This document shows, one piece after another, positions 22,319-33,475 of a stretch of 64,000 nucleotides of DNA. The stretch lies in the NCBI GenBank assembly GCA_014529385.2, contig CM043958.1, forward strand, positions 150,790,793-150,854,792. The letters run 5' to 3'. Source of the DNA: Adiantum capillus-veneris. Taxonomy: Eukaryota > Streptophyta > Polypodiopsida > Polypodiales > Pteridaceae. Positions within the stretch are counted from its first letter, which is position 1. Every line of letters starts with the position of its first letter. Under the pieces are notes generated by a model. It was not told where the DNA came from. It saw nothing but the letters and a program-made list of their open reading frames with translations, and did not search any database. The position numbers and the translations under genes were made by a program.

Positions 22319-22914
22319 TCTATTCCAAATGGAATCCCGAATTCAGCTTGGTTGGATATCTGGTGCAGTGGGTATGCACAAGAGGGGAGTTACTCCGCTC
22401 CTTTATGAACAGATGCCTTGATTTTTGATACTAGAGTCACAGATGTCTCTTTGATCTTCAGGGATACTGAGAGCTGACAGTATTCTGTTGTATAACTTTA
22501 TGAACTGGAATTCCCGAACATGATACTGGCTTGTTCTTGACTTGTTTAAGTGAAGGAACTAATAGACGAAATGAGTGGAGCATTTTTTTCTGAATGATCT
22601 CGATAGACATGGGTGCAATAGGGATTAGTTTATCTAGCATCTACGAGGTCCTGAGTTGATCTAGATGCGATTGCTAATTGTATTGCCAATAAATCATGGT
22701 CTGAGATCCGAATGAATGTTGAATTTGATTTGTCATGTGATGTTTTGTGATGTCAAGTGATGTCCTGTGATGTGATTGTCGATTGGTACATGTGCTAGAT
22801 GTGTGTTCCTAGCGCATCAGTACTAACAGTCAATGTCTGCTAAGATAGTTCATGGCTTTTGTCTGTTTTGCAGGCGTAATCGAGGGTGATTACGATGCTT
22901 TCAAGAGGGGGTTG
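22319..22914 (+). other. 3' untranslated region and polypurine tract
   Basis: No frame. The stretch TGTGATGTTTTGTGATGTC near 22736-22760 is locally repetitive. The polypurine tract CAAGAGGGGG lies at 22902-22911, immediately before the LTR. The phrase AATCGAGGGTGATTACGATG before it recurs before the LTRs at 43.1 and 46.77 kb. Confidence 0.7.
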
Positions 22915-23592
22915 TGTCACAAACTGGTGACTTGGCTGCTGGCTCCCCAATACACACACACTCCTTTTGGTAGATAGTCTCGCTTGTTGGAATGCTGACG
23001 TGATCAGGGCAGAACGTTGACGTGTCACTGTTGACGTGGCATAGCTGTACGGTAGGCCGTCGGCAGCCCCGTGCCGCAAAATGCGGCGCGATTCACAGCA
23101 GCAGTACGGAAAAGCAGATGTTTGCGTGGCTAGTTTTTTGGGCTACTGCTTTATTCTACGCAAGAGGAAGAAAGAGAGAGAGAGCTTTGCCTCTTCTTTT
23201 AGCTTTGATTTATTTTCTCAAGAGAGAGCTTGTGAGAGACAGAGAGCTTTTGCTTTATTTTATGGCAAGGCTTTTGATTTTGAAGCTTTTGGGCTTTGTT
23301 TTTAGCATCCCTCGTAAATCTATAAAATAGTGATTTGGGCTCTCACTTCTCAGAGCATATGGACGCAGAGTCTGAGAGTGAGTCCCGATTACTTGCTTGT
23401 ACTTTGAGTTGCAGATTAATACTAAAAGAAATACCGAGAGGGGCGCTTTCTCTAGGGCCAATATCTCTAGGCACGGAACTCCGTCGGGCCAATGTCGAAT
23501 CAATTGTGAACTGTGAAGTGTGAACTGTTTTGAAGTGTATTCTTGTGGTGTCGTGGTAGAATCTCGACTTGGGAGTGTGCAAGTCTGTTACA
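22915..23592 (+). repeat. 3' LTR
   Basis: 678 bp from TGTCACAAACTGG to GTGCAAGTCTGTTACA. It includes TTGACGTGGCAT in U3 and a TATA-like CTATAAAATAG near 23320. Related LTRs start at 43098 and 46768. Confidence 0.85.
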
Positions 23593-24096
23593 TGGCCTCT
23601 GCTGGTACTCTGCTGTATCTCCCAGTCTCAGTCCGCAGCTGGTGAGAGGATGTGCGTATCTGGCTAATAGCACATCGTATTACATGAGACAGGTGGGTGT
23701 CCATGTATCTAGGTCTCGTCACAAAACCGTCCTCCGTAAGCTGGAGAAGATGCTCTCTGTAGAAAGCCATCTTCGTGCTTAGTTCCTGTGCTGGCTGTAT
23801 CCATGTCCTCCTGGTGTCTAGCTGAGTCAAGTCTTGGCGGATGAGCCTGGTGATCTCGGATTGTGTAAGAGCGAGAGATGGTGCATCCATTGAGTACTGG
23901 AAGGGTGGCAACCTGTCTATGCTAAATCCATGCGCGTGAAACCATGATGTCATCTCTCCATACAAGCATGCTGTATCTCCCTGCCTGGCTAACTGTGAAG
24001 AGGACTCAAGTGCAAGGTGGGCATATCTGTCTCTGGGAAGTTCCCACATGCGGTGTATGAAGGAGACTGATCTGGTGAGCGCCTCAACCACTAGCA

Positions 24097-24127
<31 letters not shown>

Positions 24128-26817
24128 CTAGCTGTGCTCGGGTAATGGCATTGGTACTGAAGCCTTGGCTCTAATGAGCCGCGAAATCATAGAGACCAGA
24201 GGTTTCTCCATGCTCCCCCATCCATCAGTGCGACCCGACCTCCGTGATGATCCAATGAAGGTCCCCATATCTCAGCTCCATAGAGCAATGTAGAAGCCAC
24301 CAAAGTGTCAAAGAGCCAGAGCTTTGTCCAAGGCTCCTGAAAGTGAACCTGTGAACACATCCTCTCCAATCTACCAATGCTGCATGGGCTCTAGTCAATC
24401 TGGTCTCTGCTGCTCTCCTCAGTGAAAATGCAGGTCCGCTAAAAACCACTTCAAGGTAAGTGTAAGCATCTCTATACTCCACAGGCTCATGGTCGTATGT
24501 GAATGTAGGTGCTCACCTCCTGATCCACTGTAGGGTGGTATTAAACACCATAACCTTGGTTTTACCAAGGTTGACAGACAAACCATTTTCGCGGGCAAAC
24601 CTGTGCAAAGCATCCAAGTGACGTTGCATCCCCTCTTGAGAGTCTGAGATCAACACAATATCATCGGCATATAACAATAGTGGAATCCATGTCCCTGCAA
24701 GCTGTGCACCTCTATCACCATCGCTCTCAATGTAGTTAGAAACCTCATCTACATACATATTGAAAAGAGTAGGAGAGAGGGGCAGCCCTGCTTCACCCCA
24801 ATAGTGGAGTGAACCGGTGTAGATAGACCCTCAGAGGTGCGTACATGCCCTACTACTGATCTGTACAATGCCATGATCCCCCAAATGAGCTCTGTGGGTA
24901 CTCCCATCTCCTGTAATCTGCACATCAATCTAGCTCTGGGTACTTTGTCTAAGGCTTTGCGGAAGTCCACAAAGCTACAATAGATCCGTCTCCCATGAGA
25001 TCTGGCCTCCTCAATGATGGCCCTGAGTGTCAAGATATGGTGAAGGGTAGAAAAACCTCTCCTGAACCCTGCCTGCCTAGCTGCACGCATTCCTTCACTC
25101 TGTTTATCTACTCAGCTACTGCTCAAGAATGGATGCGTACAACTGTGCCAGTGTGTGTCCAATGATGATAGTGCAATAATTCCAGGCTCCATAGGGTCTC
25201 CTGACTTGAAGATAAGAATAATCGTAGATAGGCTCCAAGTATCAGGCAAGCTCTCACACATGGCACAGTTAAACATAACTGCTAGAAGCTCTGCTAGCAG
25301 GTCTCTGGCATGCATGAAATGCTCAACCACTAAGCCATCATGATCATATGCTCTCCTGATCCTCATCCTGTCAATGGCCTTCTTCACCATCTCAACGGTG
25401 AAAAAAGCACATGTGTGTGGGCATGGATCGGGGGCGTCGGGAAGGGGTGGCTGTCCAGGTACTGTGTACAAGGATAACGTGTACTGACCCCATGTTTGAG
25501 TAGAGGTAATGGCAGGGGAGGGGAGGGGGGGGGGGGGGGACTGTTCATGAAAGAGCCGCCACGCCTCACTCGAGTCCTGGCTCAAGAATAGCTGGTATAG
25601 ATCTTGCTCTAGTGGAGCCAAAAATGCCCTCTTCTTCCACCTCATTATGCGTCAGAAGTCAATCTGTGACTGTCTGTGAGTGATGTCCCCTAAAAGCACC
25701 TCCCTCTGAGGTCTAGCTCTAGTCCGGATCATACCAGCTGTTCTGAGGCATGCTCCCTGAACGGTGTCTCTGCGCAGGCTGGGTGTGTGGGTATGCTTCT
25801 GCTGCGCCATCATGTAATGTGTGTGTCAATATAGTAGTAAGCTCCTCTAGAGGGTGCCCTTGCTCCTCGGTGGATAGGCGTCTCTAGATCCTGTATATGT
25901 ATATAGAATCCGTCTCCCGCGTGAAGGTGTAGCGAGTAGGGGCTGCTACCGGTGGTTTGTGTGCTACATTGAACTGGAAGGAGATGGTCAACGACACAAG
26001 AGCATGATCCATTGCCACCCCAATTGGTCTGGGCCCAAGTGTGAGATCCTGAATACTAGAGATGAGACTCGGCTGTGCCATGACATAATCCAGTGTGCTG
26101 GCTCCATGTCTGTGTGGAAAGCATGTGAAACCTGCCGCAACGGGAAATCTCTGTAGGCCATTCAAGATGGCGAGTTCATGTGCAGTACCCATGCTTATCA
26201 AGTGTCGCCCATACTAAGTATATTCCGCATCCTGTGATAGTCTGGACAGGCTCGTCTCTACAACATCTAGCTCTCTCAGCATCTCCTCTGAAGTATCATA
26301 AAATACTGTCTGGTGATGGGCAATCCTAGCGTTGAAGTCCCCTAGAATGATAATGTCACCATCTCTAGAGAACTTCCATATGTCATCATCCAAAATATAA
26401 AAGGGGGACTGTCCTCTGGGTGATGCATAGACTGACGTACTCGAGGGGAAGTAGCAAATAGCAATGTAAAGATATCTGCTTGTCTCTGCTCTCAATCTCA
26501 CCCACATGTACCTAGCCTGCTCATCCCTGCGGGCTATATGTATCAATGGCTGCAACTCCTCTCTAAATAACACTGCCACCCCCCCTAAGCTCCGTCCTCT
26601 GTGCTTTGATCGCGTCTCTTGTCTGCAAGTTGTCTCCCATCGGTATTCATTGATGTGATGCATAGATTGCCCACGGGCCTGAATGTTGATGTGTCTCAGA
26701 GTAGAAGATGATGTCTCTTCTAGTAAAACTATCCTCAAAAGCACCTACATCAAGACGCGTAGATCCATTACGATTCCATGCGGCAACTTGGAGTGTGGTC
26801 CCATAAGTCTCGCACCG
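23593..26817 (-). pseudogene. LINE ORF2: AP-type endonuclease, reverse transcriptase, C-terminal region
   Basis: In order on the minus strand: endonuclease (26800-25880) with AAWNRNG, GGVAVLFREEL, DIIILGDFNAR, ASTLDYVMA and DHALVSL; a proline-rich hinge encoded by a C-run near 25520-25540; RT with QAGFRRGFSTLHHI, CSFVDFRKALDKVPRARL, GVKQGCPSLLLF and catalytic YADDIVLIS near 24660; then the thumb and C-terminal part. Several frameshifts make it non-functional. It follows ORF1 in the same frame after one TGA. Confidence 0.85.
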
Positions 26818-27694
26818 TCATGTGGAGCGTCGCTCCAGTATTACCACTCTTCCATCACAGTAAAAGGCAATCTTGCCTTTCCCCCTTGGCGCTCTAATCT
26901 CCGGCATTACCTCCTGCATATGAGTGATCTGCGAGAGGGTAATATCATCCCCGAGAAAAATGCTTGTCGGCTTTTCTTCAAATAGACCTTTTTCGCTTCC
27001 ATGGAGGGAAAATGAAGAATGAGTGCCCTTTCTTTCGAGGTTTCCCCATTGCTTCTATTTTTCTTGTTGCCCACTCTCCAAGCTCTTGTGTGCATCGGCT
27101 CATGAACCCCCATCAAAGCCTGAGTTCTTTTACCTCTTCGTCCACATTATCTTTGTCTTTAAGGCCGCAAATTCTCACATGTAAAGCGTGCACACGTCTT
27201 CTTTGCTCCTCCTCTAGTGTAAGATTAATAATAGTGGGTGTGGACGTGGACATTATTTCCTTGTCTCTTCCTTTCTTGGCCACCTCGATCCATTTCTCGT
27301 TCTCGGCTTCATCCGCCTTTGTTGAGTCTTTGTAACAACATCTAGCCAAGAAGTCGTCATCTCTTTGTGTTTCTCTTCTCCCTCTTTGATGGCCCGTACT
27401 TGCTCCTTGATCGTGTTGATTTCTTCGATTACTGAGGGTTGCAGTTCTCCCTCTTTAAGTGTGTTTGTTGATCGTGCTTCAGCGAGATCTATCTTGAGAG
27501 ATGCAATCTCTTCAATCTGAGCTGTCACACTTCCAGTGCATTTATCTTGCTATCTTGGATCAACACGCGTCCTTCGAGCATTTTTATTGTGCCCAATACG
27601 TTGCGGTTCATCTTGGTGATGGTCTCTGTCATTTCCTCTTTGTACTTTTGAATGGCATCCTCTAAGGGGTCGGTCTTATCATTCTGCTTCCCCA
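26818..27694 (-). pseudogene. LINE ORF1: coiled coil plus L1ORF1p-like RNA-binding domain
   Basis: ATG at 27694-27692 (MGKQNDKTDPLEDAIQKYKE). A heptad-rich region follows (INTIKEQVRAIKEGEE), then an RRM-like segment (HALHVRICGLKDKDNVDEEV, TRAWRVGN, ALILHFPSMEAKKVYLKK) and a C-terminal segment ending ERRST before TGA at 26820-26818. This order is that of L1-type ORF1 proteins, which act as RNA-binding trimers in animals. Frameshifts near 27530, 27310 and 27115 break this copy. Confidence 0.75.
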
Positions 27695-27775
27695 TGCTTA
27701 ATCGCTGCCAAGAAAACGAGAGCCACTATGTGCACATATATTTCCACACTATGCATACATTTCCTCCCGCATCAT

Positions 27776-28150
27776 ACATACATTTTGCGTACCCTTGCAA
27801 TTTCTGCAAAAAAGACTGCAATCTGAATTTTCTTGAATTTTCTGAATTTTCTGAATTTCTTCAGTTTCTGCCTGCAAACTCTGAGATTTCTGAGAATTTG
27901 AAAATGGAAATTTCTGGAAATTCCCTGCAGTGTGATTTCTGAGAGTTGTGAAAATTTGTAATTTTCAAAATTCCCTGTTGCAGGTTGATTGTCGGACCTC
28001 TACCTGCCGGGGGGAGGGGGGAGTACAGGTGCAGCATGAGGGGGAGGGCGGGGCTGGCTGGGTGAGTGGGGAGCGCGACAGGGTGTGGTAGGGGATGCAG
28101 TGCGAGAGAGCCTACAACCACTGGGCGAGGGGGAGGGCGGGGCTGGCTGG

Positions 28151-28158
<8 letters not shown>
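27776..28158. other. Spacer between two LINEs
   Basis: No gene. At 27830-27860 the unit GAATTTTCT is repeated several times. At 28010-28158 it is G-rich, and a unit containing GGGGGAGGGCGGGGCTGGCT occurs twice (about 28039 and 28129). It directly precedes the (GA)n tail of the next LINE. It could be the target DNA, but no target-site duplication is evident. Confidence 0.5.

Positions 28159-28220
<62 letters not shown>
28159..28220. repeat. (GA)n tract, (TC)n tail of LINE copy C
   Basis: 31 GA units. On the LINE sense strand TTTCATTTC is followed by (TC)n. Confidence 0.9.
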
Positions 28221-28223
<3 letters not shown>

Positions 28224-28397
28224 GAAATGTTATATTAACGTCTTCAAAAGGCCAAAGTGACCTATGAGACCAGAAAATTACAATGTGGTGGATCTGATAC
28301 AAAGTCAGAGTAACAAGATGACAAAATAAAATACTATGGAATCCTAGACTGCTGAGTGTGGACTAAGCCGCTAAAACAGCTAGCTGGGATAACTAGA

Positions 28398-31171
28398 TCA
28401 CAGGAGATCCAGCATCGGTCGCTTGTGGATCTCATCAATCTCCTCCATGGTCAGTAGTTTGACCGGGCGTCGTGCATGTCGAGCCAAAGTGACCCGGATC
28501 CTCTGCTGCAGCCTTTGTCGATGTTGTGTAGTCCTCCGCAGTCGTGGGCGTCTGGATCTCCCCAGCTTAGTTGCTCGGTCGATCAGTATGCCTCTGGTGT
28601 AAAGCGACGAGCTCTGCTGTGGTAGTAACTACTCTGGGTGTCCAGTGGCAGCTCTAAAGAAGTCTGTGATATGTCTCTGAGACTGGCTAGTGTTTCCTCT
28701 CATAAAGCTCTCTCTGTGTTTGCGTAGCTCGAGCAAAAACAAACCCAGGCATCTCTGATCCTTATACCGCATGCCAAAGCCCTCTCTGAACAAGCAATGG
28801 AAGCGGCCTCGTATCTCGTAGTAGATGGGGCAATGGCATGTGTAGTGCAACTCTGTCTCAGGCTCGATGTCACACAGGGGGCATGTCATGGCCTCTGCTG
28901 GTATTCCGCTTTATCTCCCAGTCTTGATCCGCTGCTGGTGTGAAGATGTGCGTATCTGGCCAATAGCACATCGTATTCCATGAGACAAGTGAGTGTCCAT
29001 GTATCTGGGCCTCGTCACAAAACCATCCTCCGTAAGGTGGAGGAGATGCTCTCTGTAGAAAGCCATCTTCGTGCCTAGCTCCTGTACTGGCTGTATCCAT
29101 GTCCTCTTGGTGTCTAGCTGAGTCAAGTCCTGGCGAATGAGCCTGGTGATCTCGGATTGTGTAAGAGTCATAGAGGGCGCATCCAGTGAGTACTGGAAAG
29201 GAGGCAATCTGTCTATGCTGAACCCATGCGCCTGAAACCATGACGACAGCTCCCCATACCAGCATGCTGTATCTCCCTGCACGGCTAATTGTCGAGAGGA
29301 CTCAAGTGCAAGGCGTGCATATCTATCTCTGGGAAGTTCCCACATGCGGTGTATGAAGGAGACAGATCTAGTGAGCGCCTCAACCACCAGTGGGAAGGTA
29401 GCTAGCTCTGCTCCTATAATAGCACGTGGTATTGAAGTAATAGATCCGTCTCCCACGCGATCTAACCTCCTCAATGATGGCTCGAGTGTCAAGATATGGT
29501 CAAGAGTAGAAAAACCCCTCCTGAAACCTGCCTGCCCGGCTGCGCACCTCTCCTCTCTCTCTGCCCATCTACTCAGCTGCTTCTCAAGAATAGATGCGTA
29601 CAACCGTGCCAATGTGTGTCCAATCATGATAGTGCGATAGTTCCTAGGCTCCATAGGGTCTCCCGACTTGAAGATAGGGACAATAGTAGATAGGCTCCAG
29701 GTATCAGGCAAGCTCTCACACATGCCACGGTTAAACATAACTGTTAGAAGCTCTGCTAGTAAATCTCTGGCATGCATGAAATGCTCAGCCACTAAGCCAT
29801 ATGTGTGTGGGCATGGATCGGGGGGGTCGAGAAGGGGGGGCTGCTCAAGAACTGTGTACAAAGATGATGCATACTGGTCCCAGGCCTATGTAGAATTGAT
29901 GGCAGGGGGGGGGGGGGGGGGGGGGGGGGCGGCTCATGAAAGAGCCTGCACGCCTCACGTGAGTCCTGACTCAAGAATAGCTGGTATAGATCTTGCTCTA
30001 GGCGAGCCAAAAATGCCCTCTTCTTCCGCTGCACTGGGCGTTGGAAGTCAATCTGTGAGTGCCTATGAGTGTTCCTCCCCAAAAGCACCTCTCTCTGAAG
30101 TCTAGCTCTAGTGTGCCGGCATTCCTCATCATACCAACTGTTTTGGGGCATGCTCCCTAAACGGCGTCTTTGCTCAGGCTGGGTGTGTGGGTATGCCTTT
30201 GCTGCTGCATCATGTAGTGTCTGTGTCAGTATAGTAGTAAGCTCCTCCAGGGGTCGCCCTGGCTCCTCTGTGACAGGCGTCTGTAGATCCCATCTATGTA
30301 TACAAAGTCCGTCTCCCACATGAAGGTGTAGTGAGTAGGGGCTGCTGCTTGTAGCCTGTGTGCTACACTAAACTGAAAAGAAATGGTTAGCGATACAAGA
30401 GCATGATCCACTGCAACACCAACAGGTCTGGGTCCAACCTTGAGGTCCTGGATACTAGAGATGAGGCTCGGTTGTGCCATGACATAGTCCACTGTGCTGG
30501 CTCCATGTCTGTGTGGGAAGCATGTGAAGCGTCCTAAAGCAGGAAACCTCTGTATGCCATTCAAGATGGCCAGTCCATGTGCGGTGTCCATGTCTATCAG
30601 GTGTTGTCCATATTCAGTATATTCCGCATCGTGTGATAGTCTGGACAGGCCCGTCTCTACAACATCAGCTCTCTCAGCATCTCCGCTGAAGTATTGTAAA
30701 ACACTGTCTGGTGATGGGCAATCCTAGCATTGAAGTCCCCTAGAATGATAATGTCACCATCTCTAGAGAACTCCCATATGTCATCATCCAAACTAGAAAA
30801 GGGGGACTGTCCTTTGGGTTATGCATAGACCGATGTAGTCGGGGGAATGTAGAGATATCTGCCTGTCTCTGCTTTCAATCTCACTCACATGTACCTAGCC
30901 TGCTCATCCCTGCGGGCTATATGTATCAATGGCTACAAATCCTCTCTAAATAACACTGCCACTCCCCCCGAGCCCCTTCCTCTGTGCTCTGAGTGTGTCT
31001 CCTGTCTGTAAGCTGTCTCCCATCTGTATCCACTGATGTGAGGTGTGTCTCAGAGTAAAAGATGATGTCTCTTCTAGTAAAGCTATCCTCAGAAGCACCT
31101 ACATCAAGACGCATGGATCCATTACAGTTCCAGGCCGCCACTTTGAGTGTGGTCCCATAAGTCTCGCACCG
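28398..31171 (-). pseudogene. LINE ORF2 of copy C (endonuclease; RT core deleted)
   Basis: The frame opens directly after ORF1's TGA with CGG, and eleven codons downstream reaches AAWNCNGSMRLDVG, the first endonuclease motif. Later blocks are GDFNAR-type text, ASTVDYVMAQP and DHALVSLTISF (30226-30591), the RT N-terminal part (GLVAEHFMHARDLL, STIVPIFKSGD, QAGFRRGFSTLDHI), then the deletion junction near 29435. The C-terminal region has CPLCDIEPETELHYTCHCP and ends RPMLDLL with TGA at 28400-28398. In-frame ATG appears only inside the first endonuclease motif. Confidence 0.8.
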
Positions 31172-32066
31172 TCATGTGGAGCGTCGCTCGAGTATTACTA
31201 CTCTTCCATCTCGGTAAAAGGCAATCTTGCCTTTCCCCCTTGCCGCTCTAATCTCCGCCATTACTTCCTGCATATGAGCGATCTGCGAGAGAGTAAGATC
31301 ATCGCCGAGAAAAATGCCCGTCACTTTAAGAGTTCGCCTTTTCTTCAAGAAGGACTTCTTCGCTTCCATGGAGGGAAAACGGAGGATGAGTGCCCTTTCT
31401 TTTGAGGTTTCCCCACTGCTTCCATTTTTCATCATGTTGCCCACTCTCCAGGCTCTTGTGTGCGTCGGCTCATGAACCCCCATCAAGGCCATGAGTTCTT
31501 TCACCTCTTCGTCCACATTGCCTTTGTCTTTAAGACCGCAAATTCTCACATGTAAAGCGCGCACACGTCTTCTTTGCTCTTCCTCTAGTGTCTAATTAAT
31601 GATAGTGGGTGTGGATGTGGACGTTATCTCCTTGCCTTTTCCTTTCTTGGCCACCTCAATCCATTTCTCGGCTTCATCCGCCTTCTGTTGAGTTTTTGTA
31701 AGAACATCCACCCAAGAAGTCGTCATCTCTTTGTGTTGCTCTTCTTCCTTTTTGATGGCCCGTACTTGCTCCTTGATAGTGTTGATTTCTTCGATTACTG
31801 AGGGTTGCAATTCGCCCTCTTCCAGTGTGTTTCTTGATCGTGCTTCGGCGAGATCTTTTTTGAGTGACGCAATCTCTTCGTCCTGAGCCGTCACTCGGTC
31901 TTCAAGTGCGCTTATCTTGCTTTCTTGGATCAGGACGCGTCCTTCGAGCATATTTATTGTGCCCAATAGATTGCGGTTTATCTTGGTAATAGTCTTCGTC
32001 ATTTCCTCTTTGCACTTTTGAATGGCATCCTGTAGGGGGGTCGGCTTTATCGCTCAGCTTCCTCAT
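31172..32066 (-). pseudogene. LINE ORF1 of copy C
   Basis: The first ATG of ORF1 is at 32066-32064. Two long open parts remain: 32002-31592 (coiled coil; SKISALEDRVTAQDEEIASL) and 31564-31172 (131 codons incl. stop), separated by a frame break and a TAG-type stop near 31590. The latter part shows ALHVRICGLKDKGN, HTRAWRVGN, ERALILRFPSMEAKKSFLKK, then GDDLTLSQIAHMQEVMAEIR and IAFYRDGRVVILERRST. That arrangement parallels the RRM and C-terminal domains of L1 ORF1p. The stop is TGA at 31174-31172. Confidence 0.75.
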
Positions 32067-32143
32067 GCTCAATCAGTGTCCGAAAAAGAGCCACTAAGCG
32101 CACATATGCATCCACACTATGCATACATTGTCTCCCGCATCAA

Positions 32144-32532
32144 GCATTCCACGGCGGGTAAAGATACAACCACAGCCCACTGTGGGCGTCATCCTTAAAG
32201 CCAAAAGCCAAAATAATGGAGGGCCTTGCGCCCAATGTCTTGTCTAACGCTGTCCTGCATACACCACAAATACAAACCTGTCCAAGCTGTCCCACACAAC
32301 GAAAACAGCCCTGGGTCTGCTCCTGTTCTAGCACCTATAGTACTAGAATCGGCCTTTTTGATTTTGTGATTTTCCTTTTTGCTTTTCGGTGGGCAGTGCT
32401 TTCCGCAAGGAGAATTGAAGCAAAGCAAAAATTAAAAATTAAATAAGAGCAAGCAAATTAATTAATTTGTGTTTTAGTCAAGGTGGAGGCCACGGGCGAG
32501 GGCGATGGGAAGAGGACGAGGATAGGTTCAAT

Positions 32533-32535
<3 letters not shown>
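32144..32535. other. Spacer between LINE copy C and a LINE tail
   Basis: No recognised gene. It is partly AT-rich (32410-32470) and ends in a purine-rich stretch before the next (GA)n. Unlike its neighbours it has no match elsewhere in the window, so it may be unique host sequence upstream of the WDR48-like gene, perhaps promoter or 5' UTR. That is inference from position only. Confidence 0.35.
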
Positions 32536-32586
<51 letters not shown>

Positions 32587-33410
32587 CAACGTCTTCTAGA
32601 CTCTAGAGGCCGAACTTGGCCTATGAGACAAAACCATGTACATGTGTGTATCCTTTGGGTATCCAAAAAATGATAAAAGTGCTGAAAAAGAACTGAACTA
32701 AAGTGATACAAGACCAGAGATGAGGTGGTATAGTGCTGTAGTAATCAGATAAGAGGTGGGGTAATACATGTACGAGTATATTGAGGGGATGGAGCTCTAT
32801 CTCTAGTAGATGTGAAACTATATGCTCAGGGGGCACAATGATGAGATGCAGTCTAGCTCCATCCGGTAGAAAACTAAGGGTGTAGGATATCATGCATAGG
32901 AGGGTAGGGTGTGAAGAGCTCCTGTAGTATGGCAGTTGGGTCGGAGAAGACTCGCTGTATCTCTCTTTGTCTGGCCTGCTCATGCTTTGTTCGAATCTGG
33001 TAGATCTTCCTCTTGTGTGCTCGTCGAGCATGATATCCCTCTGCTCTGGGTGGTCTCCTGGCTCGGATCACATCTGCCTGCTGGAGAGCGACCCCTCTCT
33101 GTGTAGTGGTGCTGGAGTCACTCAATGAAAGAAACCTGTAAGTTGGGACTGTCTACTCCCACTGGTTGACTGTAGTATCAGGTCTCTATGTCTCTTAAGG
33201 AGAAAGCGCCCAAGCTGTCTCTGGTCTGTGGACTCCATAAGCTCTCTGAGTGTAGGTTGCCGTGAAAACAGGGCAGGGTAGTGGCAGTGAAACATGTAAA
33301 CATCCATGTATCTAGGCCTCTGGAAGAAGCCATCCTCTTAAGTAGTCAAGAACTGATCCTTGTAGCAGTACATCTTCGGTGGAAGAGGCTGTCTCAGAGT
33401 GATCCATGTC
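32536..33410 (-). mobile_element. LINE family 2, 5'-truncated copy
   Basis: On the minus strand it carries the C-terminal ORF2 remnant (33307-32874, including MDVYMFHCHYPALFSRQP and an arginine-rich end), a 3' UTR, the hairpin at 32607-32622, and a (TC)n tail (plus strand (GA)n, 32536-32583). Its 3' UTR aligns with 38351-38610 but not with family 1 except around the hairpin. The 5' end near 33410 abuts another hairpin-bearing tail. Confidence 0.7.
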
Positions 33411-33475
33411 TAAGGACCTACAAAGGCCAACTTGACCTATAGGACAGATCATGTATCGCTGTCTACTGTATTGAC
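33411..33475 (-). mobile_element. Short LINE tail remnant
   Basis: Contains AGGCCAACTTGACCT (33424-33438), then ATAGGACAGATCATGTA on its right. This is the conserved hairpin and flank seen in the other LINE tails. No (GA)n tract remains. It lies about 250 bp upstream of the start codon of the WDR48-like gene. Confidence 0.55.

Larger units (their letters stand above)
17625..23592 (+). mobile_element. Ty3/gypsy chromovirus lacking the integrase core
   Basis: Order: truncated 5' LTR, PBS, gag, protease, RT, RNase H, integrase tail, chromodomain, 3' untranslated region, PPT, 3' LTR. RNase H runs straight into the C-terminal part of integrase near 21570, so the zinc finger and catalytic core are gone. 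The 3' LTR ends exactly where LINE sequence begins (23593). Confidence 0.85.
23593..27775 (-). mobile_element. LINE family 1, long copy B, 3'-truncated
   Basis: On the minus strand it runs from a short 5' UTR through ORF1, endonuclease and RT to the ORF2 C-terminus, and is cut at 23593 by the chromovirus LTR end. The 5' end agrees with copy C up to the CCCGCATCA phrase (27775 here, 32143 there), which I take as the full-length 5' end. The endonuclease, ORF1 and RT blocks are all recognisable but frameshifted. A 31-base G run sits at 24097-24127. Confidence 0.85.
28159..32143 (-). mobile_element. LINE family 1, copy C, full ends with internal RT deletion
   Basis: This copy has both ends: a 5' UTR of about 77 bp (32143-32067), ORF1, ORF2, a 3' UTR of about 180 bp with the hairpin at 28249-28263, and a (TC)n tail (plus strand (GA)n, 28159-28220). 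About 835 bp of RT, including the catalytic YADD block, is missing near 29435 by comparison with copy B. A 25-base G run (29905-29929) marks the proline hinge of ORF2. Confidence 0.85.
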
